Below are positions 33,801 through 46,481 of a DNA stretch of 64,000 bases, piece by piece; position 1 is the stretch's first letter; each line of letters starts with the position of its first letter. Location: contig NW_001865058.1 of assembly GCF_000002865.3 (NCBI RefSeq), forward strand, positions 139,832 to 203,831. Direction: 5' to 3'. The DNA comes from Monosiga brevicollis MX1. Its lineage: Eukaryota > Opisthokonta > Choanoflagellata > Craspedida > Salpingoecidae. The translations under genes and the position numbers were made by a program. The notes under the pieces are model-generated. The model had not been told where the DNA came from and ran no database searches. It was given only the letters and a program-made list of their open reading frames with translations.

Positions 33801-35537
33801 CGGATACGGGTGTTGTCGCCATTGACGCTCAACTGATCAGCATGAGCAACGAGATGAAGGACCTCAAGGCCAAGACTGAGGAACTTCAAAAGGTTTGTTG
33901 AGGGGCTCGACATGTGAACTCTGCCCTAGACCTCGGCGCGGTATGGCCTCACGGTCGCTTGCGTCATGCCTGCGTTCCAATCACGCCCGTGTTTGTTGGG
34001 GTTTCATACCTAGCTGTCAAGTCAGCACGACGAGGAGGCTTCAGCTGCCAAGGCACAGCTGACGGAGGAGCTGGCCAAGCTCAAGGCGAGCAATGGCCAG
34101 TTGCAGGACAAGGTCAAGACTCTGACCTCGCAGCATGAGGCGCTGGAGAAGGAGCGCGATGACCTTGAGGCCAAGTATCGCGAGAGCCAATCGAAGATGA
34201 CCTCGCTCATGACTCAGTTTGAGGAGCAAGGCAATGAGGAGATGCGCCGAGCTCTTGACGAGCAGCGTGAAAAACAGGCCGAGGAGCACCGCGGTGAGGT
34301 CTCATCTCTGCGGGACCAGCTCAAGGATCGCGACGCCAAGCTGGAGGGAGTTCAGCGTGAGCTCAACGACGTGAGTGTCGAGCTCGAGGGCGTCAAGGCC
34401 AGCCTCGAGTCGCAAAAGGTGGCGGTGGCGGAGAAGGAGCGTCAGGTTGCCGAACTTTCGCGCCGCTCCAACGAGTCTGAGGAGAAAGCACGCCAAAGCA
34501 GTGCCTTGGCCAAGGCCTTGCAGCAGACCATGGGTGCCGTGCAAAAGTTCCGTGAGACCACGGCGGCATCGCTGCGCAGCAAGCTTACCTCGCACATTGA
34601 TGCCTTGAAGCAAAAGCGGGGCAACGAGCTACTGCTGTCCAATGCTTCGGATGCCCGTGTGAACGCCTTGCAGGAGCGCCTCGAAAAGGCCAAACAAGAG
34701 TTGCATGATGTTCGCCAGGAATCCAAACAACGGGGTCAAGAGGTGAAGATGCTCAAGGCTCAGAGTGAGAAGCGCAAGGAGCGTATCAAAGCGTTGGAAG
34801 AGCACAACCTCAAGACACAAGCGGACTTTGAAAAGCGTCTGGAGGCGGCCCAACGCACTGCTACCGCGTCGTACGTTCTTGTAGGCCAGCCTTCTCTGCA
34901 CTGGTGGTCGCTGGCATTTCTTGATTTCTCATTTTTTTTTTTTGGTTATGTTCGCATCTCTTTGTGCAGGGCTCGTCCCGCTCCCGTGCAGCGTGGTGCA
35001 CGTCGCGCACCCCAGGCAGCGTACGTCGTTTCCACCACAGACCTCGCCCGACCAGTACGGGGGCACCATTCTTCCGCGCTCATTGGCCTGACCCTGTATT
35101 GGTGGTGGTGTGCATGCAGAGTGGTGAGACGCACCGGCGGGGCTCACGCCGCAGCAGCTGGCGCCAACCAGCGTGAGGTGGCCAAGTATTGGCAGCAACG
35201 TGACAACTCTAGCATCAGTGCGTCTGCGGTTTCTCCCAATGTGCTTTGACCAGCTTTTTGCGCGCTTTCCTCACGTGTGCTGCTGTGGCCACTTATGCAC
35301 CATTGTAGCCAACCAAGGACAACCGCTGGTCGGCTCCTGTACGTTTCTGTCAAGTCGTGGTTGTCCACGACAACATTTGTTTAGGAAGAGGACGGGGATG
35401 TGTGACGTGAAAAGCGCTTGAGTGACCTATCTTCATCAACTCATTGTTCTGTGTGTGCTGTGTGCTGCTTCGTTTTTGTAGACTCGCAATCGGATGCCCG
35501 TTCGGAGCAGGAGCTGATGGAGCCCGAATTTGTGTAA
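30850..35537 (+). CDS. KIF5: Kinesin-1 heavy chain (KIF5-like)
   Basis: A plus-end-directed microtubule motor. Exon 1 (30850-30972) starts [20 protein letters not shown]. The motor is complete over about eleven exons: P-loop GQTSSGKT (31327-31350), switch [10 protein letters not shown] (about 32155), switch II DLAGSEK (about 32250), then [13 protein letters not shown] and [13 protein letters not shown]. The neck [20 protein letters not shown] and the following [10 protein letters not shown] correspond to KIF5 FGQRAKTIKNTVCVNV and ELNRWRNGETV. A long coiled coil runs from about 32,895 to 34,870 in few exons. The tail is carried by small exons with Arg/Ala/Pro-rich sequence and ends [11 protein letters not shown] (stop 35535-35537). 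I do not see a clear IAK autoinhibitory motif in the tail. Tail exon borders are uncertain. Confidence 0.9.
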
Positions 35538-36584
35538 TGGTCGGCTCGTGCAAAACAGTAAGAAGCGTAGCTTTATCTTCTCCATTTGGAGTCAAAGGCT
35601 ACACAGAGAAGAACATTTTGCAGTCACAGCCAACGTTGCACCTTTTTTTTCCGCCGTGGGCTCTCTTCTTCCGAGTCTGTGCCTGATTCCTTCTGTTTTG
35701 CTTCCTGTCTGAAGTTTGAGTAGCGCACTGCTCGTCGATTTTGCTTTGTTTCGCCTCTCGCCTTTGCTTGTTTCCAAGTGTGTGCTCGTGTGCAACGCTA
35801 TGCGTTTTTGAAGCCTTGCTAACGCCAACGGCTCTCATTTGCCCATGCGACAATCAATCTGAATCCCATCAAAGACAAAAAGGAACAGAGCGAGCGAAGG
35901 ACGTTTAACAGAGGGGTTGTTCGTGCTGACAGCAGGACAGAGGCCGAGAGTCGGTCGGAAGACATGAGAGGAATTGGTTGAAGAGAGAAGACAAGAGAGA
36001 GACACAGACCATGGTTCATGTCCTCTTCGTCGGGTACCTATGGCGCGGCCTAACTCGCGGTGCTGTAACCCTAAATCGAAAGCTCCATTAGAGCACCTTC
36101 TTGACACACTTTGAGTTAGCTGTCAGGTAGTTGTAACCGGCCATGCTAAGAATACATCCAACAATACAATCACGCACGACACACAGACCAACGATGGAAG
36201 GCAGAAGATGACAGGCAAAGATATGAAGGCAGAAGGCGTCCGGCAGAAGAAGACACAGCAGTTAAGACGGAATACACCGAACACTCACGACAGAAGACTG
36301 AACACTCAAGACCGAACACCCAAGACCGCAGTCCGAAGACCCAAGAGACCAAAAGATCGAATACCGAGACGAAGACCGGAGACCGCAGGCCGAAATCCAA
36401 AGACCACCCAAGAGACCAAAGACCGGAGACTCAAAGTAGCGGGAAAAAGACGGAAAAAGCCAAAAAAAGCAAAAAAACAGAAAAAAAGCAGAAAAAAAGA
36501 GAAAAAAAAAAGACGGAGCGTTATTTCTGGTCCCGCAGAGTGTGAGCTAAAGTACACTTTCATGGTAGTCGTCACCGCTTGAAG
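35538..36584. other. Intergenic region between kinesin and multi-PDZ gene, with GAC-rich repeat
   Basis: The left half has no gene. About 36190-36440 is a degenerate short repeat with units such as CGAAGACC, CAAGACCGAA and CCAAAGACC. An A-rich block follows (36465-36510). The promoter of the PDZ gene is presumably at the right end. Confidence 0.5.
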
Positions 36585-39500
36585 ATGGTGCTGCGGAGCG
36601 AAGCGATCGCAGCGGCAACGGCGGCGACCATGGCGGCGGAGACAGAGTCCAGTGCCAGTGGCTCTGTGGTTCGTCGGCAGCGAGTTGGTCGGGATGGTAG
36701 TGGTGGGGATGGTGCTGCTGCTGCTCATGAGGTTGGCACGGGAGCTGAGAATGGAGGTGTCAATGGACTGGCAAACGGTGGCACCGCAAACGGTCACAAT
36801 GCCTCGGCAAGCAGCGAAGGACTGGTTCGAGTGAGCCTGGTTCGCGAGGACAACACCGCTTCCTTTGGCTTTGACCTTGGGCGCACGAGTACGTCTCCGG
36901 GTTGTGCAGATGGCCAGCTGTGCTTTTTTTTTTCCCCCCCGCAAGAGCAGGGCCTTACTCTTCTGTTTTTCGCTCGCGCACACACGCACACACACATCCA
37001 TGCATGCGCTCTGATCTTATGGTCCTTCCTTTCCTCTTTGGTGCAGGTTCGGGCCGCCATGTCATTTTGGCCACGGCTGCCAATAGCCCGGCTGAGGGCA
37101 AGCTCAATGCTGGTGATGAAATCATCTCCGTTAATCGAATCGCAACCGATCATCTCAGTCACCATACAGTGGTCCGCCTTGTTGCCAAGCGACTCAAGGC
37201 TGACCTGCATGTGCGCCGAGGCGTGCCGCCTTCTGCTCATGAGCTCAAGTCCATCCAGCAGCGTACTGAACGTGTTGGCTGTAGTACCGTGAGTCAGGTG
37301 GATGAGCTTCGCCGCCGCTCCACCATGCGCCTGGATCGGCTTGCCCAGGAAGCACGCCAGCTCTCGCAGCCCAGACTCGGCAATCTGCCTGAACAGACTC
37401 CATCGACCCTGCCGGGTGCGGTTCCTTCAAAAGAAACGGAGGCGCGCTCTTCATCAATCGTCTCTAATTACAATGCGAATGATGAAATTCGCGTACCGAG
37501 CCGTGAGCGCGCGTCGTCCCGCACTGCCGCACCCGCGCCTCGCCTCTCCATCACGGTGCGTAACAACATGACCACCATGACCGCAGTTACCCTGCGTCCG
37601 GTACATCGCACACGCACACAGGCATGTTCCCCGTTTTCATAATTATGGTGCCAACCCCACACATCCTCTCTCGGCCGTATCATAGGCTCTCGATGAATCT
37701 GCGCCATCACCCATTCAGACTTCTCGGCACTCGCGCACGCCCAACCACACGAGCTCAGACGTGTACACCTCGACCCCCGCCATGGCTGCTCGATCATCCG
37801 TGCACAATCCCCCACGTATTACCAAGACTGAGGGTGGTTTTCGACAAGTGACCTGCCGCCGCCTAGATGGCCAGCGTCTTGGGCTGACTGTGACTGGTGG
37901 CGCCGACACGTTGCTTGGTGGCATCTTCATCAAGGCCGTCCTACCTCAGGGTGCCGGCGCCGGTCTCCTCCAGGCAGGTGATCGCCTCATCAGCGTCAAT
38001 GGTATTGGCCTTCTCCACAGCACCTACGAGCACGCCATTGCAACTCTGCAGAGTGCGGGTACCGTTGTGGACTTGGTGGTGCAAGCCCTCGAGCCTGAGG
38101 CCTGGGAAGCACTGCGTGCTCAAATTCGTAATCAAGCGCGCCTCTCCGGCAACAAAAGCATTGCATTGGCCAACGGATCCGTTTTGCTGCCCCTCGACAT
38201 CCCACTTTATGCAGAGCCCGATGCTATTTTTCACACTGAAGGCGATCTGTTGGCTCTCACCGTTGATGAAAATCAACGCTGCCGCCTTGTGGGTGGGGCC
38301 GACACGCGACTTGGAGCCCTGGTTGTGAGCTCCGAGGAACCGGCCCGGGGATTTTCTTGCACGGCGCGCCTGGGTGACCGTATCTTAGAGGTGGACGGTC
38401 AAAGCGTTCTCCTCATGGACCAGGATGAGCTCAAACACCTTTTGCTCGAGACCCCGACCCCGATCAAGGTTGTTGTGCAGCGCTTGGGCCAAACACAGTG
38501 GCAGCAGTTATGCTCGGCCGTGGACTTTGATGTCAACGTGCACGGAGCAAAGAACTTGCTCTTGCCGCTGGAACCGTCTCTTGTGCCTGTGCCTCAGTCC
38601 ACCACGCCGTCCCTCTATGAACGATCTGGGACCAGCGCACAATTGGCACCCATTCGCGAAGCTGCGATCGAGACCACCCGTATCAACGATGATGACGAGA
38701 ACGACGTGCGCGAAATCGTGCTACTTCGTGACCCCGTCTCCAACGAGTTTGGCATCTCTCTCCTGTCCGCCGTGGAGCCGTCCCGCTCATCAGTCGAAGT
38801 GGAGGGGGCATACATCGTGCGCCTCGAGAGCAACCTGGCCATCCAGGCCGGCTTGCGCGTGGGCGACCACGTTTTGGCCATTGACGGCATTGATCTCGAA
38901 AGTGCCGACGCTCGCGAGGTCATCCGAGTGGCCCAACGGTGCCAAGACCGTGCACACCTTTTGGTGCGCGCGGCCCCCGCCGAACTGAAACTGATCATTG
39001 CTGAGCACGACACCGCATCCCGATTGCGCCGCATCACGCTTGCCCAAGTGGATCGCCTTGGGCTGGGTCTGGACTTTATGGTGAATGGGGAGCAAGCTCA
39101 GGAAATCTTTATTTCGAAGATTTTGCCCACCGGTGCTGCCGGTGTAGATGGCCGTCTGCGTGTCGGCGATCAGCTCGTGGCCTTCAACGGCAAAGACGTT
39201 CGTCTTTGCAACGAAAGTATGATCATGCGTGATAGTGCCGGCTGTGTTCCTGCAATCTCGAGGTCGAGACTGGCTCCCCGTGAGCCCCTCACCCGGTGTT
39301 GATGTCGAACCTGTGTGTAGGAATGTTGACCGCACTTGCTGACAATCTTGATGAGGTTGTCGAGCTTGTTGTCCAGGCCAATGACAAGGCTTGGGAGGCT
39401 GCGACCAACCAGGCCAAACTGAGTGATCATCAAACGGTGTGTGCAGTGCATTGTCGGCCAGTCGTGTCTGCTTACCCACTTGTGCTTTTGCTTGCTGTAT

Positions 39501-42500
39501 TGATTGAATCATAACGCTAATATCGTTTTTGTTTTTTTTCTCCTTCGTATTGTTGTTGGTGTTGTTGTTGTTGCTGGGGTGGGAACATTGATTTTATGTT
39601 TGTTCTATTTTGTATTCATTCAAACACAGCTGGATGTGCTGCCCTGTGCGTGGGTCAACGTCAACCTGGTTGCCGTGGTCAGTGGCTCCATGGGCCTGTC
39701 CGTGCTGGGTGGATCTGACACTCACTACGAACAAATCATCGTCGAGAGCGTTGAGGCAGATGGCCCTGCTGCGCGAGCAGGTCTCCAGCCTGGTGACCTG
39801 ATTGCAGCGATTGACGATCACGGCCTCCTGCATCGGCCTCACCGCGAAGCACTTGAACTTCTCAACAACGCTGCTCGAGGCGCACGGCTCACCATTCTGC
39901 GTGCCTCTGACCAAGACTTGTTACGACTGATGGAACGATTGGAGAACAACTTTTTGGAGCCCTATCATCAGCTTGAATTTCCCTTGGGTCCCACCAATAA
40001 CGCGGTGGCCAAGGGTCACGTTTTGGCGCGCCGGTGCCGCCTGGTTCCCAACCAGCCTTTAGGCCTGCGCTTGGGTGGCGGTGAAGGATATGCCTTTCCA
40101 TGCGCCTTTATCCTTGACGTGGCCGCCAACTCCAAGCTCGCCTCACATGTGCGCAAGGGGGACCGCATCTTGGAAATTGATGGGCACAGTGTGCTCCATG
40201 TCAGCCACGAGCGCGTCAATCACCTCCTGAGGAACGCCCGTGGGACCCTGAACATTGTTGTCCAACGTGTTGGGGTGCTGCAAATGCGTACCCTCTTCAA
40301 CGAGGCTACACAGCAAGAGGCCAGCACCTCGGTTACCATGGCCGAAGGCACTCAGACCAGCATGCGCCGTGGTCGACCGGAAAACGATGCTCCAACTTCG
40401 GCAGCTCTTGATATCATCACGTCATCCTCGCAGCTTCCCCCAACGGATGGCCCATTGCTACAGATCCCCTGCACCGCAGCCGAGCTCGGCCGCGTCAGCC
40501 TTGTGGGCGGGATCGACACAGATGCCGGAGCGTTGTTTGTCGCAGCTGCCGGTAGTGGCCTGCAGGCGCTCGATCGTGTGCTGGCCGTGGACGAGCATGG
40601 TTTGCTGGATGGCACCCTAGCAGCATGGAACACTGTGCTGCAGAAGTTGGACGTATCCCAGCCACAACACGTCGTTTGTGTACAGCGCCCAAACCCGGCC
40701 TGCAGTGAGGCGCTTCGCCCACTGCTGAGGCGCATCGAACCCTGTGCTAACCGACGCCTGCGCCGCGCTGATCTACCACTACGCCAAGGAAATCAAGAAA
40801 TCACAACCACAGGCGACCTGTACTGCGTGCAGCTCAAGGGGAACACAGAACAACTCGGACTCAACATCAAAGGAGGACGGAACACGGCCTTTGGTGCATT
40901 GTTTATTGCGCAAGTCAGCCTCCTATCCCCCCTGGAAGAGACCGTTCAAGTCGGCGATCGAGTGCTGCAAGTCAATGGACACTATGTTGACTCCGCGCGC
41001 AACGACGACATTCAGTCTCTTTTTGCGCAACGTAACCGCCTGGAACCGCCGTCTTTGGTCTTTCAACGCATTGGCCCCGAACAGTATGACACCATTGTGC
41101 AACACGCCGAGGACCAGAATGTTGCCAGGGGCGTGCATGACGTTACCTTCCCCCGCGACGGCTCGTTTGTGGGCGTGACCCTGATCGCAGACGAGCACAC
41201 CCCTGAAAGGGGTGTGTACATTGCCTCAGTGCACAACCCTGCAGCCATCCGTGCTGGTCTGGAAGCAGGCCAGCACATTCTGCAAATCAATGGCGAGGAC
41301 GTCGCACACAACACGCAACAAGATGTTAAAGCTCGCCTTGACCGCGCTGGTGACCCCATCACATTGACGGTTGTACAAGACCCAGAGGGCTATGCAGCTG
41401 TCCAGGCAGAGCGTCCTCATGCTGTCGGCGCTGTTACAAAAACCGCCTCGACTGCATCTGCTCGCGGCGATGACGTCCGCACTGTCCATCTCTATCGTGC
41501 GCCCAACCAATCATACGGCCTGCAACTTTTGGGAGAGGATGAAGCCGGATCGATTTACATTGCCGAGCTGTTGCCCGGTGGCGTTGCTGCGCAAAGCGGC
41601 CAACTTCAGCAAGGTGATCGCCTGGTGGGTGTCAACGATCATGACACCCATATTTGCCCCCAAGGTTCGTATGTGTCTCCAAAACAAAAAAAAACGGAAA
41701 AAACATGGTGAATATGCACACAACATGTTGGTTTGTGATGTGTATTCTTGTGCTTTCTTTCCGATGTGTGCTCTTGGTACCTGATCACGAGTTATGGCCG
41801 CTCTGTCGGGGTCCCCTTTTGGCTCTGGCTTGTCTGCGCAGAAAAAGCATTGCAGTTTATTCAAGAGTTGCCAACGCAGGTGGAGCTGCGTGTGCAACAC
41901 GACACCCGGGGCTGGCAGGCGAAGCGTGTTAGCTTCCGACAGCAGTCCCGGCGGGACTCGCGGCCCTCTGCAACCGAGCAGGCCAGTGAGGGCAAGCAGT
42001 CAGGCTCAGTTCGCACATATCTCATTCGCAAACAAGCAAATGAGCCCTTTGGACTGCGCTTCTTGGCCGATGAGGAAGTATCGGGACCTGTTTACATTGA
42101 CACGGTTCTACCACGCGGCGCAATCGTGCGCCAGAGCGATTTGAAATCTGGAGACCGTCTTTTACGCATCAATGGCGTGTCTGTGGAAGCTGCGACCCAG
42201 AGCATGGCTTTGGAGTTAATCAAAGCAAATCAAGAACAAGTGGAACTGCAGGTGCAGTATGATGAGGCTGGCTACCGTGCGGCCAAGGAAAGCCTCGAAG
42301 ACCTGAAGAAAGAGGCTCAAGCCCCGGCATACTTGACCGAACACCGGATCGTGCACCTCGAGCGCGTAGACGGCAGTTACGGCTTAAAGCTACTGGCGGA
42401 CCAGACCAACCCAAGCGCAGTGCATATAGCCGCTGTACAAGCAGGGGGTGCTGCCGATCGCTCCGGGCAAATTGCGACCGGTGACGCCGTTGTCTCCATC

Positions 42501-45500
42501 AACGGAGTGCCCACTGTCTCGGTGCGTGAACACGAGGCGCTGCAGCTTATTGGACAACGCCCCAACTCTGTGGATCTCGAGTTGTACTCTGTTCCAGGCG
42601 CGTGGCAGGATGCCCGTCATGCATATAATCGCAAGCTGTCGCAGACTACCTCGACCGCCACAAATCATAGGGCGAGTGCGTCGGCCAGAGCGGAGGCACC
42701 CAGTGTGATGTTGCCCGAGGCCGGTGAATCCGTGGTCGACGGCGAGCAAGAGCAAACATTTCGCGTGCATCGCGAGGATGGGCGATTTCGCATCTTCCTT
42801 ACAGGCTCTCGCGACATCCACGGCTGTGGCGTCTTCATCAATCAAATCGGCAACCAACGAGCGCTGCGTGAGGGCCTACATGAGGGCTTCCGCGTTACGA
42901 AGATAGATGGCGTGGACGTGTCGAATGACACACAGGTTGAAATGACCGAAAGGCTCCGCGCCATTACCGACAAATATGTCCGGTTGTCAGGTTACTATGA
43001 CCTCGAGGGCTGGCATGCCATCCAAGCGCAAGCAGAGTCGCAAGGCCCGAGCGCCAACGCCAGCAAACCCTCCAGCATCTCGGCCGCCCCGATTGCGTTC
43101 GAACAGGCGCGGTCCACGCCGTCGCCAGCCGCCATCAGCACCAAGCACGTTCGTCTCGAGCGCAAGCCCAACGAGTCATATGGCCTGGTGTTGGTGTCGG
43201 ACGCCAAGGAGCCCGGTCCCGTCTACATTGATGACATCGAACCCGGGGGCCTTGCTAGCAAGAGCGAGCAGCTACGCGAGGGTGACCGCGTGCTGCGCAT
43301 CAATGGCCAATCAGTAGAATCTGCGCTGGAATCTACAGCAATCTCCTTGGTGCGACAGTTTCCGGACCATGTGAGTCTGACCCTGCAGCCTACGGATGGG
43401 GCTTGGCGCTCGGCCCGCCAGAGCATGCATGGTGACTCGGTGTTTGCTTCGCGTCGGACTTCTCGCGCTGACGGACCGAGCCCCATGTCACCCCTGCCCA
43501 CACACGAGGAGCGCGAAGAACTTTCAGAGCAGCCCAATAGGCAAAACGACGGCGATCGGACGAGCGATGCAGCTGATGCCGATCGTGCCATCGAACCCAT
43601 CGTGGTGCAGCCTGACTACATCACAACCAACCGCAAGACAATCATGGTTCCACGCCAAGGCGGTCGTCTGGGCTTCAAGGTTTTGGGACATATGGGTACG
43701 CAAGGCCAGGGTGTGTACGTGAGCGAGGTCACGGCTGACTCGGCCAAGGAGGCGGGTTTGGAGCCAGGCATGCGAATCTATGCCATCAATGATCAACTGA
43801 CAGAGAATGCATCCCAGACTGAGGTGCTGGCCATCCTGCGGCGTGTTGTTGACTACGCACGCATGACAGTAGCCTTTGATCCCGAGGGCTACCAAGCATA
43901 TGCGCAGCGTGAGGCCAGCAATCTCTCAGTCCGCGAGGAGTCTTCACACCGTAGCACGCCCTTGGGAACACGCACCACCAACACGCCTCGAGGTAGCCAG
44001 AGCGGAGATGCCAGCGCCGAAGCAGGGTTTGATGTCAAGGTGCCACGCGTTGGTGGCAAGCTTGGCTTGGTCATTGCCGGTCAAAGGGACGGCGTCTTCA
44101 TTTCCGAGGTGAAGACGGACGAGGCGCGGCAACGTGGCGTCGAACCTGGCATGCAGATTCTTGCCATTTGCGGCGAGGATTGTCGAAGGCTGACGCATCC
44201 TGAGGTGCTGGCCAAATTGCGTGCCACCACGGGTCCTGAGGTGCCCATGCGCTTGAGCCGCTCTGCGGCATACTATCAGCTGATTGCGTCCGCCGGTGAT
44301 CGCGAAATTACCATTGTCAACAATGGTCGTGGGTTTGGCATTGACCTTTTGATGACTACCGATGGAGAGGAAGCGGTGTATGTGTCAGCTCTGACACAGG
44401 ATGGCGCGGCCAAGGCAACGGGGTTTGTTCATGTGGGTGATCGCGTCCTCACGGTCAACGGTCGTTCTGTGGCGTCGTGCACCAATGAGGATGTGCTTGC
44501 GCTGCTGGTGATCAACCCCAACGCTGTGAAACTGACTTTACGTGCTGACATTGAGAATTACGAGCGCCTGAGCCGCCGCTTGGAGGGCCAACTGCAGCGC
44601 GTGAATCTCGATGCCATGGAGGAAAAGGACTTTTTGGTGCAGGACGTGAGCAAGCTGGGCGTGGTCCGCACTGTGACTCTGCACAAGCAAAACAACCAAC
44701 TTGGTTGCGGGCTTACACGCAAGGGTGAGCTCGACGGCTTTTTCTTTAACAAGGTGGCGGAGCGTCACGGCGACTTGGTGCAGCCGGGCGATCGCATTGT
44801 GGCCGTCGATGGTCAGAACCTCTTGGAGCTTGACGTTGAGGCCAAGGATGTGCTTGCGGCCGCAGGGAGTGCCGTGCGTGTTACAATTCTCCGCGTCAAC
44901 TTGAAGAAACGCTCCAAAAAGGGGCCGCATATGGCTGGGTTTGACCTGCGCTTGATTGGTGAAGTGCTGCATATCGATGTTCCACCGCACGCACTTGACA
45001 ACCTTCGTCTTGTGTACATCCCTCATTCGAGCGAGGCGCAGCATTTTGTGCAGCACGAGGATCTGGGCATTCACGAGGGTGACCGGCTTTTGGCCGTCAA
45101 CGGCGAGCTTGTTTTGAACAACCAGCTGACCGAGATTCTTCGGTTGTGCAGCACTTCCGAGAGCACTCGCTTGACCATTTACCGACTCCATCCAGACTTG
45201 CACCAGCAAGCCTTCTCCGTCGATGCCGAGGTTTGTGATTTAAGTTTGCTTGGCTGGCGCTATTTCCTTCCCACTTTAGCCATAATTGTACATATCTCCC
45301 TTTTGTTTTGGTCTTCTGTCTCACACTGTATCCTTTTTGTGTTTTTGCAGAATACACGGCGGGGTGCCCGCTTCCGGTCTTTGCGCTCCAAGCAACGTCG
45401 CACCGAATCAACCATATCCAAGTCGCGTCCTTTGGGCAGCTTGCGCCGGCAAGCTTCCCAAGCCCCATCTCGGGGGAGCGGCGAGTATGAGAACCGGCTT

Positions 45501-45930
45501 GTGAGCCCCGCCGCATCGGACGTGGAAGGCGCGCGCAAGAAGACGGGCAACGTGCGTCGCGGCGTAACAATTGAACGTGGACAACAGGGATTCGGGTTTA
45601 CCATTCGCGCACCCTCGGGTTCCCCTGGTCACTTGATCGTTGGAAGCGTAACAGCGGGGGGCCCAGCAGCAACGGAAGGCACCTTGCGCAGCGGCTCGCG
45701 CATTTTTAGCATTAACGGTCACGACACAACGACCGTCACTCGAGGTTGGTACCTATACCAGAGGGGTAGTGGGTTTTATATTTGACGTTCTTTCTCGCTG
45801 CATTGCTCATCACACGCGCGCGCATTCCATGGCGGCCTTCCCTTTTTGTTTTTGTGCAGAGAGGGCTGTGGAGCTGATTCGACTGGCCAACATGATTCTG
45901 CACATGGAGGTCGAGCTTTCTGTAGAATAA
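36585..45930 (+). CDS. Giant PDZ-only scaffold with about 21 PDZ domains
   Basis: Start ATG 36585 opens an Ala/Gly-rich leader; the stop is 45928-45930. About eight exons give roughly 2,800 residues, almost entirely PDZ domains with short linkers. Carboxylate-loop and strand motifs by position: SFGFDLG (36.86 kb), RLGLTVTGG (37.87), a third with DRILEVDGQS (38.38), EFGISLL (38.74), RLGLGLDF (39.05), SMGLSVLGG (39.69), PLGLRLGGG (40.06), RVSLVGG (40.49), QLGLNIKGG (40.85), FVGVTLIA (41.17), SYGLQLLG (41.51), PFGLRFLA (42.05), SYGLKLLA (42.38), RFRIFLTG (42.78), SYGLVLVS (43.18), RLGFKVLG (43.66), KLGLVIAG (44.06), GFGIDLLM (44.33), QLGCGLTR (44.70), a divergent one (44.95) and GFGFTIRA (45.59). 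Most carry the GDRhLxhNG signature. No SH3, GUK, L27 or membrane segment is seen. Probably an assembly scaffold, like MUPP1/PATJ in animals but not clearly orthologous. Confidence 0.9.
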
Positions 45931-46481
45931 ACCGTATAGGACACACCGACCCCCATCCGCCTCACACCCGCCTCGCTCGACACCCCCACTGTTCCCATTT
46001 TCTAAACGAAATCTGGTCCACTTGTTTGTATTGTTATATCCTGTGATGTTTAGTTTTCAACTTTCCTTTCCCAATCAGTTTTTGTTCTCGTCTGTGGTTT
46101 GCCGAGCGCGTTCCTTCATCACCGCCATTTTCAAAAGAGTGTTTGTGCCTTGAGATGGCAACAGACAAATTTAAAAACATCTATGATTTTCTTCTTCTTA
46201 CAACTCAACACGTCCAACACCACACGCCCGTGTCCTCGAATGCCGAGAAAGGTTTCGAGCCTCAAGTGAGATCAGGATCAGAACATGAACGGCAGCATTG
46301 TGTGGGCAAGCATTCGCCGCTGAACGAGTTTCAAGATCCATCCTCACGATGCGCACTCATTTGCAGGCTTCTTCTGCACCAGTGTGCCACTTCAAACGGC
46401 CTTTTTTTTTTTTGAAATTGCAATCAAATTGAAAAGCTCAGACCAGATGTACAGAACAGAACACGTTTATCACTGAACCGC
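45931..46481. other. Convergent 3' regions of PDZ scaffold and unknown gene
   Basis: No coding sequence supported between the two stop codons. It contains a T11 tract near 46400. Confidence 0.5.

Noticed and set aside
36064-36074. Telomere-like TAACCCTAAA near 36,065
   Set aside because: Only one copy, in the middle of a gene-rich region; no tandem array.
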